In this document: in pieces, positions 35,605 through 47,627 of the stretch | Numbering within the stretch: position 1 is the first letter of the stretch | How the letters are laid out: the number at the start of each line of letters is the position of its first letter | Assembly: GCF_900113065.1 (NCBI RefSeq) | Contig: NZ_FOOA01000009.1 | Coordinates: 62,001-126,000, forward strand | Length of the DNA stretch: 64,000 bases | DNA from: Aureimonas phyllosphaerae | GTDB taxonomy: Bacteria > Pseudomonadota > Alphaproteobacteria > Rhizobiales > Rhizobiaceae | Reading direction: 5' to 3' | Made by a program: the position numbers and the translations under genes | Notes under the pieces: model-generated | What the model was told of the DNA's origin: nothing | The model's database searches: none | The model's input: only the letters and a program-made list of their open reading frames with translations

Positions 35605-36639
35605 ATGACGGCACGACGTCTTGGGACGATGGCGTTTCTGGCGCTCGGTCTCATGGCCCTGTCCGGCTGCCAGCAGGACGATGTGTTCGCTGATCTCGTC
35701 GGGCCCAACGCGCCGCTGCCGCCTGCGCTCGTCAAGGTCATCAAGTCCAAGGAGATGGGCGAGAACTCGCCCATCCTCGTGCGCCTCTACAAGGAGGAGT
35801 CCGAGCTCGAGGTCTGGAAGCAGAAGACCGACGGGACGTTCGCGCTCCTCAAGACCTATCCGATCTGCGCCTGGTCGGGGCAGCTCGGCCCCAAGCGGAA
35901 AGAGGGCGACCGTCAGGCGCCGGAAGGCTTCTACCACCTGACGCCGGGCCTGATGAACCCGACCTCGAAGTATCATCTCGCCTTCGACATGGGCTACCCC
36001 AACGCCTATGACCGCGCCAACGAGGCCTCCGGCACCCACCTGATGATCCATGGCTCGTGCAACTCGTCGGGTTGCTACGCCATGGACAACTGGCAGATGG
36101 AGGAGCTCTACGCGCTCGCCAACCATGCCTTCCAGGGCGGGCAGAAGTCGATCCAGATTCAGGCGCTGCCCTTCCGGATGACGCCGGAGAACATGGCGCG
36201 CCATCAGAATTCGCCGCATGTCGCCTTCTGGAAGATGCTGAAGGAAGGCACGGACCGCTTCGACCTCACCCACAAGCCGGTGGCGGTGGCGGTCTGCGAG
36301 AAGCGCTACGTCTTCGACGAGACCCTGACGGACGGCCGCACGCTCGATGCCAACGGCGAGTGCCCGGTGGTGGAGACCCCGGCCGACCTCCTCGTCAAGC
36401 GCATGGCCGACGAGGAGATGCAGAAGAAGATCGCCGCCACCATGGCGCCCGAGGACTTCGCGATCACCACGGCCTCGACCTACAAGACCGGCACGCCGAT
36501 CTCCGCCGAGGCCTACGCCGCCGAGCAGCATCGCCGGCAGGGCTACGATCGCGACGGCAAGCCGATCCAGACCGCGCGCTCCTCGATGTTCAAGAACCTT
36601 CTGCAGAAGAAGCCGGCGCTGCCGGGCGGGAGCGACTGA
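35605..36639 (+). CDS. YafK-type L,D-transpeptidase lipoprotein
   Basis: This is a 344-residue envelope protein with lipoprotein signal MAFLALGLMALSGC (lipobox LSGC). The catalytic domain has KTYPICAWSGQLGPK, EGFYHLTP, the His of HLMIHGSCNSSGCYAM and the nucleophile Cys in SSGCYAM, the YafK/ErfK-type L,D-transpeptidase pattern. YafK-like enzymes either cross-link murein or release lipoprotein from it. ATG 35605 gives an intact lipobox; the longer upstream frame is not supported. Confidence 0.88.
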   Translation: MTARRLGTMAFLALGLMALSGCQQDDVFADLVGPNAPLPPALVKVIKSKEMGENSPILVRLYKEESELEVWKQKTDGTFALLKTYPICAWSGQLGPKRKEGDRQAPEGFYHLTPGLMNPTSKYHLAFDMGYPNAYDRANEASGTHLMIHGSCNSSGCYAMDNWQMEELYALANHAFQGGQKSIQIQALPFRMTPENMARHQNSPHVAFWKMLKEGTDRFDLTHKPVAVAVCEKRYVFDETLTDGRTLDANGECPVVETPADLLVKRMADEEMQKKIAATMAPEDFAITTASTYKTGTPISAEAYAAEQHRRQGYDRDGKPIQTARSSMFKNLLQKKPALPGGSD

Positions 36640-36988
36640 GCGGGTTCCCGCCCGTCTCCGACGCCGCGCGTTCTCCGCTTCGCCGATCCACAGAGCCCGA
36701 TATCGGGGCGGCGCTTCGCCGCGATGAACGCATCGCTCTTGGCAGCAAGGCCAGCCTGAAGCTCCCTGAGCCCGACGCGGATCGCACGCTTGGTGCGGCG
36801 CTGACGCATCGCCGCTTTCCGTTCGTTCCCCGACCGACATCAGAACGCACCACGTGCGAGCGGCGTCCGCGCGAGCACGCCGACGCGGCAGACGCGCCCG
36901 ACCGGAGCGCCGATCGCAGACCGCTCCCGGCCTTGTGCGGTAAACACTCGCGCGGACGGAGCCTCGGCCGCATCGGGTGTCCGCCACG
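36640..36988. other. Gene-free interval downstream of the L,D-transpeptidase gene
   Basis: No convincing gene is seen in these 349 bases. Open frames on both strands are Arg/Ser/Pro-rich shadows without recognisable domains or ribosome sites. Confidence 0.6.
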
Positions 36989-37018
36989 AAAAAGGCCGGC
37001 TCGAAAGCCGGCCTTTTT
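36989..37018. terminator. Bidirectional intrinsic terminator (secA end)
   Basis: AAAAAGGCCGGC, a six-base loop and GCCGGCCTTTTT form a classic hairpin with A/T tracts on both sides, 13 bases after the secA stop codon on the minus strand. Confidence 0.9.
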
Positions 37019-37030
37019 ACGGAGTTCGCC

Positions 37031-39763
<2,733 letters not shown>

Positions 39764-40073
39764 CCGAAACGTCCTTCCAGGAAACAAGATTGTCGCGGGC
39801 GCGATCCGCCTCGCGGGGTCCGCCGCCGGGGATCGTCGCCGATCCGCAAGCCCGCGCTCCGGGACGCGGCGGCTGGACTTTCAGAACGTGGGAGAGATAA
39901 GAGGGCCCCCGGAGGAAGTCAACGCCGGCCCCAGCGCGGGCGTGCGGCCCTCAAAACACCGCAAAGTCGGCTCTTTGCCAGTCCTCGGGAGCCGCCTTGC
40001 GCACCCGCCCGGCCGGGCGAGGACGCCCGGCGCTCCCCCTTTGTTTCGTCGTCGTCGGGAAGGCTTCCGCTTC
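39764..40073. other. Divergent secA/ppiC intergenic region
   Basis: These 310 bases hold the secA promoter (39895-39922) and presumably that of the parvulin gene. No coding region is evident. Confidence 0.6.
39895..39922 (-). promoter_or_regulatory. secA promoter candidate
   Basis: On the minus strand TTGACT (39917-39922), 16 bases and TTATCT (39895-39900) resemble a sigma-70 promoter, placing a start about 125 bases before the secA ATG. Confidence 0.5.
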
Positions 40074-41066
40074 ATGCTCACCTCGCTCCGCTCGCGGCTC
40101 GCCGCCTCCGGCCTGATCCTGGCCTCGCTCGCCGTCGGCGCCCATGCCCAGGACGCGCCGACGCCCGCGCCAGCAGCGCCCGCCGCTGCGCCCGCGCCCG
40201 CCCCGGTGCCGCCAGAGACGGTGCTGGTGACGGTCGGCAACGCCAAGATCACGCAGGCCGATCTGGAGGCCGCCAGCGCCGACCTCGGCCAACAGTTCGC
40301 CCAGCTTCCGCCCGAGCAGCGTCGTCTCGCCACGCTCGCCGCCCTCGTCGACATCAAGGCGCTGGCCCAGAAGGCCGAGGCCGAGAAGCTCGGCGACGAC
40401 GCCGAGACGGCGCGCCGCATCGCCTTCCTGCGCGAGCGCGCGCTGCACAACGCCTATTTCGAGAAGCACGGCATCTCCGCCATCACCGACGCCGAGGTGC
40501 GCGCGCGCTACGACAAGGAAGTCGCCGCGATCAAGCCGGTCGAGGAGGTGCACGCCAAGCACATCCTCGTCCCCACCAAGGAAGAGGCCGAGGCCGCGAT
40601 CAAGGAACTCGACGGCGGCAAGGACTTCGATGCGCTCGCCGCCGAGAAGTCGACCGGCCCGACCGGCCCGCAAGGCGGCGATCTCGGCTTCTTCGGCCCC
40701 GGCCAGATGGTGCCGGCCTTCGAGACGGCGGCCTACGCGCTCCAGCCCGGCACCTACACCAAGGAGCCGGTGCAGACGCAGTTCGGCTGGCACGTCATCA
40801 AGGTGATCGAGAAGCGCCCGCAGCAGCCGCCGGCCTTCGAGCAGGTCGCCGATCAGGTGCGCCAGGTCGTGATGCGCGAGAAGTATGTCGAGCTCGTCCA
40901 GGCCGCCCGCGCCGACGAGGTCGTGACCTACGAGGACCCGGCCCTGAAGTCGCAGATGGACACGATGGAAAAGGCCATGTCGGGCGCCGCCGAGGACCCG
41001 GAGGCCGCGGCCGACGAAGCCGAGACCGACGCCGCGCCGGCCCCGGCCCCGGCCCCGGCCCAGTAA
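40074..41066 (+). CDS. Parvulin-type peptidyl-prolyl cis-trans isomerase (PpiC/PrsA-like)
   Basis: This is a 330-residue periplasmic foldase. The signal peptide is residues 1-25 ([12 protein letters not shown]) and is followed by an Ala/Pro linker. A SurA-N-like helical region precedes the rotamase domain (about 155-250) with [31 protein letters not shown] and [10 protein letters not shown]. The acidic C-terminal tail ends in an Ala-Pro repeat. Its position between secA and argJ fits export-coupled folding. Confidence 0.93.
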   Translation: MLTSLRSRLAASGLILASLAVGAHAQDAPTPAPAAPAAAPAPAPVPPETVLVTVGNAKITQADLEAASADLGQQFAQLPPEQRRLATLAALVDIKALAQKAEAEKLGDDAETARRIAFLRERALHNAYFEKHGISAITDAEVRARYDKEVAAIKPVEEVHAKHILVPTKEEAEAAIKELDGGKDFDALAAEKSTGPTGPQGGDLGFFGPGQMVPAFETAAYALQPGTYTKEPVQTQFGWHVIKVIEKRPQQPPAFEQVADQVRQVVMREKYVELVQAARADEVVTYEDPALKSQMDTMEKAMSGAAEDPEAAADEAETDAAPAPAPAPAQ

Positions 41067-41097
41067 TCGGCCGCGCGAAAGTCGAACCGTCGAAACA

Positions 41098-41129
41098 GGG
41101 GCGCCGGAGCCGATCCGGCGCCCCTTTTT
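41098..41129 (+). terminator. Intrinsic terminator after the parvulin gene
   Basis: GGGGCGCCGGA (41098-41108), a five-base loop, TCCGGCGCCCC (41114-41124) and five T residues follow the stop codon by about 30 bases. Confidence 0.9.
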
Positions 41130-41235
41130 CGTGGGCCCGTCCGGCCGCGTCGCCGAAATGTCGCTTGCCGCTCACCCGCGGCTTGGGGCACAGGGAGGCG
41201 GACCGCTCCAGTTCCCCCGGCCCAAGGGTTGCGCC

Positions 41236-42468
41236 ATGTCCCATCCCGTTTCCCCGCTCGCCCCCCGCTCCGTGCCGGACATGCCCGCCGTCGCGGGCGT
41301 GTCGATCGCGACGGGCGCCGCCGGCATCAAGTACAAGGGCCGCACCGACGTCCTCACGATGACCTTCGCGGAAGGCACCGCGGTGGCGGGGGTGCTCACC
41401 ACCTCGCGCTGTCCCTCGGCCCCGGTGGACCATTGCCGCGCGAGCCTGAAGGGCGGGCGAGCCCGCGCGCTCGTCGTCAATTCCGGCAACGCCAACGCCT
41501 TCACCGGCCGCAAGGGCGCCGCCACCACGGATGCCACCGCCAGGGCCGCCGCCGAGGCGGTCGGCTGCTCGCCTTCGGAAGTGTTCCTCGCCTCGACCGG
41601 CGTCATCGGCGAGCCGCTCGACGCCGCCAAGATCACCCCGCTCCTCGCCGGCCTCTTCTCGCAAGGGGAGGGCGCGCGCTGGCGCGAGGCGGCCGACGCG
41701 ATCATGACCACCGACACCTATGCCAAGGTCGCGACGCGCGAGGTCGCGCTCGGCGGCGCGACGGTGCGCCTCAACGGCATCGCCAAGGGCGCCGGGATGA
41801 TCGCGCCCGACATGGCGACGATGCTCTCGTTCCTCGCCACCGACGCGGCGATCGCGCCGGGTGTCCTCCAGGCGCTGCTGGCAGACGCCGTCGGGCCGAC
41901 CTTCAACTCGGTGACGGTCGACAGCGACACCTCGACCTCGGATACGCTGCTCCTCTTTGCGACGGGCGCCGCGGGCAACGCGGAGGTCGCGGACGCCGGC
42001 GACACGCGGCTCGGCCCCTTCCGCGAGGCGCTGGCCGCCGTCCTTCTCGATCTCGCGCGGCAGGTCGCGCGCGACGGCGAGGGCGCGCGTAAGGAGATCA
42101 TCGTGACGGTGGAGGGGGCGGTCGACGACCGCTCCGCCAAGCGCATCGCGCTCTCGATCGCCAATTCGCCGCTGGTGAAGACGGCGGTCGCCGGCGAGGA
42201 CGCCAACTGGGGCCGGGTCGTGATGGCGGTCGGCAAGGCGGGCGAGCCGGCCGAGCGCGATCGCCTCGCGATCTCGTTCGGCGACGTGCGCGTGGCGGTC
42301 GACGGCGAGCGTGACCCGGCCTACTCGGAGGCGGAGGCCTCGGCCGCGATGAAACGGGACGAGATCCGGATCGGCGTCCAGCTCGGCCTTGGGAGCGGGC
42401 GCTGGACCGTCTACACCTGCGACCTCACCAAGGAATACGTCGCGATCAATGGCGACTACCGGAGCTGA
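41236..42468 (+). CDS. argJ: Bifunctional ornithine acetyltransferase/N-acetylglutamate synthase
   Basis: This 410-residue arginine-biosynthesis enzyme recycles acetyl groups from N-acetylornithine to glutamate and is made as a self-cleaving proenzyme. The cleavage site is [16 protein letters not shown], with the Thr nucleophile following MA. Other motifs are [12 protein letters not shown] and [12 protein letters not shown] 41236 gives the standard N-terminus. Confidence 0.96.
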   Translation: MSHPVSPLAPRSVPDMPAVAGVSIATGAAGIKYKGRTDVLTMTFAEGTAVAGVLTTSRCPSAPVDHCRASLKGGRARALVVNSGNANAFTGRKGAATTDATARAAAEAVGCSPSEVFLASTGVIGEPLDAAKITPLLAGLFSQGEGARWREAADAIMTTDTYAKVATREVALGGATVRLNGIAKGAGMIAPDMATMLSFLATDAAIAPGVLQALLADAVGPTFNSVTVDSDTSTSDTLLLFATGAAGNAEVADAGDTRLGPFREALAAVLLDLARQVARDGEGARKEIIVTVEGAVDDRSAKRIALSIANSPLVKTAVAGEDANWGRVVMAVGKAGEPAERDRLAISFGDVRVAVDGERDPAYSEAEASAAMKRDEIRIGVQLGLGSGRWTVYTCDLTKEYVAINGDYRS

Positions 42469-42472
42469 TCGC

Positions 42473-43237
42473 GTGCCGCGGCTGACCGTGGTCCGCCGGC
42501 TGGAGGCGGCGGGCTTCCGCGCCTGGCCGGCCAGCTCGACCTTCTACGACGGCACCTGGGCGGTGCGGGTGACGACGAGCTTTCCGGCCAAGCGGCTGAA
42601 CTCGGTGAACCCGCTCGATCCCGCCGACGACGCCGAGATCGAGGCGCGCATCGAGCGGGCCGAGGCGCGCTTCGCTGCGGTCGGCCGGCCGCTGGTATTT
42701 CGCCAGTCGCCGCTCGCCCCGCCGCGCCTCATCCGCCATCTCGACGAGGCCGGCTGGTCGAGCTTCGGCGAATCGATCGTCTACACCGCCGATCTCGCGA
42801 GCCTCGACCTGGCCGAGGCGATCGACCGGATCCCGCTGCAGGACGCGCGGCGCTACCTCGAGGCCTCGCTCGTCGTCCATCGCCGGCCGCCGGCGTTGCG
42901 CGAGGGGCTGGAGGCGGTGCTGGCCTCGATCCGCCCGCCCGCCGCCTATTTCGTGCGCGAGAACGACGAGGGCCGGCCGATCGCCGTGGCGCTCGCGATC
43001 TCCGACAACGACCTTGCCGGCATCCTCGACGTCGCGGTGGACAGCGGCTACCGCCGCCAGGGCATCGGCATCGATCTCGTCGCGACCGCGCTGCGCCACA
43101 CCGCCCACAAGGGCGCGCGCACCGGCTGGCTGCAGGTCGAGGCCGAGAACGCTGCCGGCCGCGCCCTCTATGCCCGCCTCGGCTTCACGGAAGCCTATCG
43201 CTACGTCTACCGCGCCCCGCCGGGCATCATCGTCTGA
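42473..43237 (+). CDS. GNAT family N-acetyltransferase
   Basis: This is a 254-residue two-part acetyltransferase. The N-terminal half (LEAAGFRAWPASSTFYDGTWAVR) is typical of the GNATs next to argJ in rhizobia. The C-terminal GNAT fold has the acetyl-CoA motif DSGYRRQGIGIDLV and YARLGFTEAYRYVYR. GTG 42473 is chosen because GGAG sits eight bases upstream; ATG 42449 would overlap argJ by 20 bases. Substrate unknown. Confidence 0.88.
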   Translation: MPRLTVVRRLEAAGFRAWPASSTFYDGTWAVRVTTSFPAKRLNSVNPLDPADDAEIEARIERAEARFAAVGRPLVFRQSPLAPPRLIRHLDEAGWSSFGESIVYTADLASLDLAEAIDRIPLQDARRYLEASLVVHRRPPALREGLEAVLASIRPPAAYFVRENDEGRPIAVALAISDNDLAGILDVAVDSGYRRQGIGIDLVATALRHTAHKGARTGWLQVEAENAAGRALYARLGFTEAYRYVYRAPPGIIV

Positions 43238-43251
43238 CGGGAGCCCTGTCC

Positions 43252-43659
43252 ATGCCGACGCCTCGTCTCCTCCTCGTCGCGGCCTGCGCGCTGCTCGACG
43301 CCGACAACCGCATCCTTCTCGCCCAGCGGCCGCCCGGCAAGTCGCTCGCCGGCCTGTGGGAGTTTCCCGGCGGCAAGGTGGAGGCTGGCGAGACGCCGGA
43401 GGAAACGCTGATCCGCGAGCTTCGCGAGGAGATCGGCGTCGAGACCAACGCGGACTGCCTCGCCCCGCTCACCTTCGCCAGCCATACCTATGACGGTTTC
43501 CATCTCCTGATGCCGCTCTACGTCTGCCGGCGCTACGAGGGCATTCCACGGTCGATGGAGGGGCAGGCTCTGAAGTGGGTGCGGGCTTCGGCCCTGCGCG
43601 ACCATCCGATGCCCCCGGCCGACCTGCCGCTCATTCCCTTCCTTACCGACCTACTCTGA
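43252..43659 (+). CDS. mutT: 8-oxo-dGTP diphosphatase MutT
   Basis: This 135-residue Nudix hydrolase sanitises oxidised dGTP. The Nudix box GGKVEAGETPEETLIRELREEIGVE is complete, with all metal-binding Glu residues. ILLAQRPPGKSLAGLWEFPGGK and GQALKWVRASAL match MutT rather than a generic Nudix protein. It follows the GNAT gene by 14 bases. Confidence 0.92.
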   Translation: MPTPRLLLVAACALLDADNRILLAQRPPGKSLAGLWEFPGGKVEAGETPEETLIRELREEIGVETNADCLAPLTFASHTYDGFHLLMPLYVCRRYEGIPRSMEGQALKWVRASALRDHPMPPADLPLIPFLTDLL

Positions 43660-43781
43660 ACGCGAAAAGCGAGGGGAAGGGCCGGCGTTAAGCATGTCGC
43701 TTAAACCGGTCTTCACGGTGCGCGGCGATGATCCCATCGGTCTGGCGCAGGGCGCGCCGGACGGGACCGGAGCCGGATCGC

Positions 43782-44054
43782 ATGCGCAAGAAGCCCCACC
43801 GATCGCCACGTCGCCCCGGAGTCGCCGGCGCCCTCCTGCGTGCCGCCCTTCTCGTCGCTCCGCTCGCCGGTGCCATCGCCTTCGGGATCGCGCCGCGCGG
43901 CAGCGACCGACTGGTCGCGGCCAACGGCTCGGAAGGCATCGACACGATGACCACGGGTTCGGTGTCCGCTTCGCGCTTCACCTTCGCGGTCGGAGCCGGC
44001 CCGGTCGGCGGCTGCCTTCGGGTCGGCGACGGGCGGCCGGGGGGCGCATGCTGA
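43782..44054 (+). CDS. Unknown 90-residue membrane-anchored protein
   Basis: This is a small protein with a basic N-terminus (MRKKPHRSPRR), one hydrophobic segment (GALLRAALLVAPLAGAIAFGIA) and a Thr/Ser-rich external part containing IDTMTTGSVS, a motif frequent in short rhizobial secreted proteins. Its 3' end overlaps the Flp pilin start by seven bases, so it may belong with the pilus. No known domain is recognised. Confidence 0.55.
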   Translation: MRKKPHRSPRRPGVAGALLRAALLVAPLAGAIAFGIAPRGSDRLVAANGSEGIDTMTTGSVSASRFTFAVGAGPVGGCLRVGDGRPGGAC

Positions 44055-44242
44055 AGCGCTTTCCCACGTCGTGCCGCTTTCTCGCCGACCATTCGGGCGC
44101 CACCGCCATCGAATACGGCCTGATCATCGCCCTCGTCGGGCTCGCGCTCCTGGTCGGCCTCGGCAATACGAACGACAGCGTCAGCGCGATGTTCAACGAC
44201 CTGATGGAAAAGGTCACCGAAGTCCTCCAGCGCAAGTCCTGA
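44048..44242 (+). CDS. Flp/Fap family type IVb pilin
   Basis: This is a 64-residue pilin precursor. The diagnostic motif is GATAIEYGLIIALVGLALLVGL: the prepilin peptidase site precedes the hydrophobic helix, with Glu at the E5 position. A short polar tail follows. Flp pilins build tight-adherence (Tad) pili; no tad or cpa machinery genes are in the window. Confidence 0.9.
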   Translation: MLKRFPTSCRFLADHSGATAIEYGLIIALVGLALLVGLGNTNDSVSAMFNDLMEKVTEVLQRKS

Positions 44243-44249
44243 CGGATCG

Positions 44250-45122
44250 TCAGCTCTTCGGTCGCAACGCCTCCGCCAGGCTGTGCGTCGCGCTGCCGGG
44301 CTTCATGGGCTTCTGCTGGCTCTCGTGCGGCTTCCAGCCGGAGAGGTAGACGACGTCGAAGGTCGCGCGCAAGCGACCGTCCGGGTCCGCGAAGCGCTCG
44401 GCATAGATGTCCGCTGCCCGGAAGAACAGCTGCCGCCCCACCGGGCGGCGCGCGCGCGCGTGCAGCATGTTGCTCATGCCCATGTCGCGCAGGTCGCGCA
44501 TCAGCTCGAACATCGAGGCGTAGCGCACCGTCAGCCGGTCCTGGTCGATGACCGGCAGCGCGAAGCCGGCGCGCTGGAGGAGGCTGCCCGCCTCGCGCAG
44601 GTCCGCGAACGGCGCGACGCGCGGGCTGGCGCCCCCTGAGATTTCAGCCTCCGCCGTCAAGAGCGAGGCGCGCAGCTCGTTCAGCGTCTCGCCGCCCAGA
44701 AGCGCGGCAAGGAACAACCCGTCCGGGCGAAGCGCTCGCCGGATCTGCACCAGAACGCCCGGCGTGTCGTTGGTCAGGTGCAGCGAGAGCGGCGACAGGA
44801 CGAGATCGACGCTCTCGTCGCGCAGGGGCAACGCCTCCTCGTCCGCGACGACCCCTTCGCCGGGGCCGAGGAAACGCGCGTCGCGCTCGATGCGCAGCAA
44901 GCGCTCGACCTGGCCGCCTTCGCCAAGCCGCGCGGCCAGCGCCCCGGTGTGGCCGGCGAGTTCCACGCCCACCGCGAACTGGCGCTGGACGAGCGACAGG
45001 CGCTCGGCAAGCTCGTCCGCCACCGCGTCGAGCAGGAACGAGGCGCCCGGTGCCGCGCGTGCCGCCGCGCGCACGCGGCGCCGGTCGATCAGCGCACGGT
45101 CGAAGGGGGCGTTGGCGGTCAT
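44250..45122 (-). CDS. SAM-dependent methyltransferase (NDUFAF5/BioC-like)
   Basis: This is a 290-residue methyltransferase. It has [20 protein letters not shown], the acidic switch [26 protein letters not shown] and [28 protein letters not shown]. These are typical of the alphaproteobacterial relatives of the mitochondrial complex I assembly factor NDUFAF5. The glycine-rich SAM motif is degenerate ([11 protein letters not shown]). The target is not known; it is divergent from comF. Confidence 0.82.
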   Translation of the reverse strand: [290 protein letters not shown]

Positions 45123-45233
45123 TGTCGGGCTCCAGGTCTCGAAGCGGGGCAAGGGGCTTGTGGCCGGCTCGCCGGGGAGTATCGTCGGTGGCGGCGCATG
45201 GGAAGCGCCAGAGGAGAAGACGGGGTGGGGGCG

Positions 45234-45989
45234 ATGGGCATGGATCTCGTCTGGCGCGGCCTGTCCCGTGTCGCAGGGCCGATCGGTCGGCTCATCTATC
45301 CGCCGGTCTGTGCCGGTTGCGGCGCCGCGCTCGCACGGGCGCCGGCCGTCTGCTCGCAGTGCTGGCGTTCGCTGCGCTTCATCGAGCGTCCCTATTGCGA
45401 GGTGCTGGGCCTTCCCTTCTCCTACGATCTCGGACGCGGCTTCCTGTCGGCGGAAGCGATCGCCGACCCGCCGGTATTCGCGCGTCTGCGGGCCGCCCTC
45501 GTCTACGAGACGCTCGCCGCGCGCATGGTCGCGTCGTTGAAATACGCCGACCGGGCCGATCTCGTTCCGCTGATGGCGGCCTGGATGCGACGGGCCGGCG
45601 AGGAGGCGATCGCAGCCAGCGACCTCGTTGTGCCGGTGCCGCTCCACGCGCGGCGTCTTATGCGCCGACGCTTCAACCAGTCCGCCGAGCTCGCCCGCGC
45701 GATCGCCCGCGCCGAGCGTCTTGCCTACGCGCCCATGAGCCTCCGGCGGCGACGCGCGACGCGCAGCCAGGTCGGCCTCGGACCGGACGAACGGCGCGAG
45801 AACGTGCGCGGCGCATTCGAGGTGCCCGCCGCCCAGAGCGGCACCGTGCGCGGCCGGCGCGTCCTTCTCGTCGACGACGTCTACACGACCGGCGCGACGG
45901 TCTCGGCGGCGACGCTCGCGCTGAAGCGCGCGGGCGCCGCCGAGGTCAGCGTCCTCGTCTTCGCCAGGGTTGCGGCGGGCGGCGGATGA
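45234..45989 (+). CDS. ComF family phosphoribosyltransferase-like protein
   Basis: This is a 251-residue ComF-family protein. A zinc-ribbon at the N-terminus (YPPVCAGCGAALA... VCSQCWRSLRF) precedes a PRTase-like domain with the PRPP loop RVLLVDDVYTTGATV and LVPVPLHARRLMRRRFNQSAELAR. Bacterial ComF is linked to DNA uptake, but this family occurs in non-competent species. ATG 45234 is used; 45240 is an alternative. Confidence 0.9.
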   Translation: MGMDLVWRGLSRVAGPIGRLIYPPVCAGCGAALARAPAVCSQCWRSLRFIERPYCEVLGLPFSYDLGRGFLSAEAIADPPVFARLRAALVYETLAARMVASLKYADRADLVPLMAAWMRRAGEEAIAASDLVVPVPLHARRLMRRRFNQSAELARAIARAERLAYAPMSLRRRRATRSQVGLGPDERRENVRGAFEVPAAQSGTVRGRRVLLVDDVYTTGATVSAATLALKRAGAAEVSVLVFARVAAGGG

Positions 45990-46027
45990 CCGCATATCAG
46001 CGCGTCGCCTGAAGTTTCGAGGACGCC

Positions 46028-46285
46028 ATGCCCCCCGTCACCATCTATACCCGACAGTTCTGCGGCTACTGCGCGCGCGCCAAGGATCTCCTGACCCGCA
46101 AGGGCGTCGCCTTCGAGGAGAAGGACGCGACCGTCGAGCCGTCCTTTCGGCAGGAGATGATGAGCCGCGCCCCCGGCAGCTCCACCTTCCCGCAGATCTT
46201 CATCGGCGACCGGCACGTCGGCGGCTGCGACGATCTCCACGCGCTGGACCGGGCCGGCAAGCTCGATCCGATGCTGGCCGGCTGA
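46028..46285 (+). CDS. grxC: Glutaredoxin 3
   Basis: This 85-residue dithiol glutaredoxin reduces disulfides with glutathione. The active site CGYC is at residues 12-15 (RQFCGYCARAK). The glutathione-binding STFPQIFIGDRHVGGCDDL segment is intact. It is followed 11 bases later by a nitrilase-like gene. Confidence 0.95.
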   Translation: MPPVTIYTRQFCGYCARAKDLLTRKGVAFEEKDATVEPSFRQEMMSRAPGSSTFPQIFIGDRHVGGCDDLHALDRAGKLDPMLAG

Positions 46286-46296
46286 GGACCCACGCG

Positions 46297-47157
46297 ATGA
46301 CGACGTTCAAGGCCGCCGTGGTGCAGATGCGCTCCGGCGAGGATCCCGCCCGCAACATCGAGGCGATGGAGGCGCTGGTCGCGGACGCTGCGGCACGCGG
46401 CGCGCAGTTCGTGCAGACGCCGGAGATGACCGGCATCCTCTGCCGCGACCGCGAGCGGTTCCGCTCGCACCTGAAGCCCGCGGACAGCGATCCGGTGGTC
46501 GCCGCCGCCAGAGCGCTGGCGCGCCGGCATGCGATCGTCCTCCATCTCGGCTCGACGGCGGTCGACGCCGGCGACGGGATGGCGGCCAACCGCGCCTTCC
46601 TGTTCGGGCCGGACGGCGGGACGATCGAGACCTACGACAAGATCCACATGTTCGACGTCGACCTCGACGGCGGCGAAAGCTGGCGCGAGTCGGCGACCTA
46701 CCTGCCGGGCACCCGCTCGGGGCTCGCCGACGTGCGCTTTGCGGACGGCACGGCGCGGATCGGCTTTGCGGTCTGCTACGACATGCGCTTTCCCGAGCTC
46801 TTCCGGGCCGAGGCGCTGGCCGGTGCCGAGGTACTGACGGCGCCCGCCGCCTTCACGCGCCAGACCGGCGAGGCGCACTGGCACGTCCTCCTGCGTGCCC
46901 GCGCGATCGAGAACAACTGCTTCATGATCGCCGCCGCGCAAGGTGGGCGCCACGAGGACGGGCGCGAGACCTTCGGCCACTCGCTGATCTCGGACCCCTG
47001 GGGCCGGATCATTGCCGAGGTGAAGGGCGACGAGCCGGGCGTGGCGCTGGCGACGGTCGATACCGAACTCGTCGGCAGCGTGCGCGCCAAGATCCCCAAC
47101 CTCAAGAACCGCCGGCCCTTCGAGGCGCCGGCGGTGCGCGCGACCGCAGAGGCATGA
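46297..47157 (+). CDS. Carbon-nitrogen hydrolase (Nit-type)
   Basis: This is a 286-residue nitrilase-superfamily hydrolase with the Glu-Lys-Cys triad in FVQTPEMTG, YDKIHMFD and VCYDMRFPELFR. The sequence is most like Nit1/Nit2-type deaminated-glutathione amidases, which would fit the grxC neighbour. The stop overlaps the next start (ATGA). Confidence 0.9.
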   Translation: MTTFKAAVVQMRSGEDPARNIEAMEALVADAAARGAQFVQTPEMTGILCRDRERFRSHLKPADSDPVVAAARALARRHAIVLHLGSTAVDAGDGMAANRAFLFGPDGGTIETYDKIHMFDVDLDGGESWRESATYLPGTRSGLADVRFADGTARIGFAVCYDMRFPELFRAEALAGAEVLTAPAAFTRQTGEAHWHVLLRARAIENNCFMIAAAQGGRHEDGRETFGHSLISDPWGRIIAEVKGDEPGVALATVDTELVGSVRAKIPNLKNRRPFEAPAVRATAEA

Positions 47158-47609
47158 TCCGCTACGCCCTTCGCTGCCGGGACTGCGGGCACGGGTTCGA
47201 CGGCTGGTTCCGCTCCTCCGCCGATTTCGAGGCGCAGGGCGCGCGCAAGCTGCTCGCCTGCCCGGTCTGCGAAGGGCACGGCGTCGAAAAGGCGCTGATG
47301 AGCCCGGCCGTCGCGGCGGCGCCCGAACCGGGTCGCACACCGGGCCACGCGCCGGGCGGTGCGGTGACGAGCGCGCCCGTCGGCGAGGCGGCCGAACTCT
47401 ACCGCCAGCTGCAGGACATGGCCCGCAAGGTCCGCAATGAGGGACACTATGTCGGCGCCGGCTTCGCCGAGGAGGCCCGGCGCATCCACTACGGCGAGGC
47501 GGAGGGCCGGCAGATCTACGGCGAGGCGAGCGGCCAGGAGGTGCGCGGCCTCCTCGAGGAAGGCATCGCCGCCCTGCCGCTGCCGCCGCTTCCCGAAGAC
47601 AAGAACTGA
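47154..47609 (+). CDS. DUF1178 protein
   Basis: This is a 151-residue alphaproteobacterial protein. The N-terminal zinc-ribbon pattern is ALRCRDCGHGFDGWFRSS, with LACPVCEGHGVEKALMSP. The C-terminal helical segment KVRNEGHYVGAGFAEEARRIHYGE is the DUF1178 signature. Function unknown. It is coupled to the nitrilase gene. Confidence 0.92.
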   Translation: MIRYALRCRDCGHGFDGWFRSSADFEAQGARKLLACPVCEGHGVEKALMSPAVAAAPEPGRTPGHAPGGAVTSAPVGEAAELYRQLQDMARKVRNEGHYVGAGFAEEARRIHYGEAEGRQIYGEASGQEVRGLLEEGIAALPLPPLPEDKN

Positions 47610-47627
47610 ACCGACGGATCGACCGAC

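Noticed and set aside
43688-43704. TTAA pair upstream of the Flp pilin region as a CtrA site
   Set aside because: The spacing is nine bases, not seven, so it does not fit the CtrA motif.
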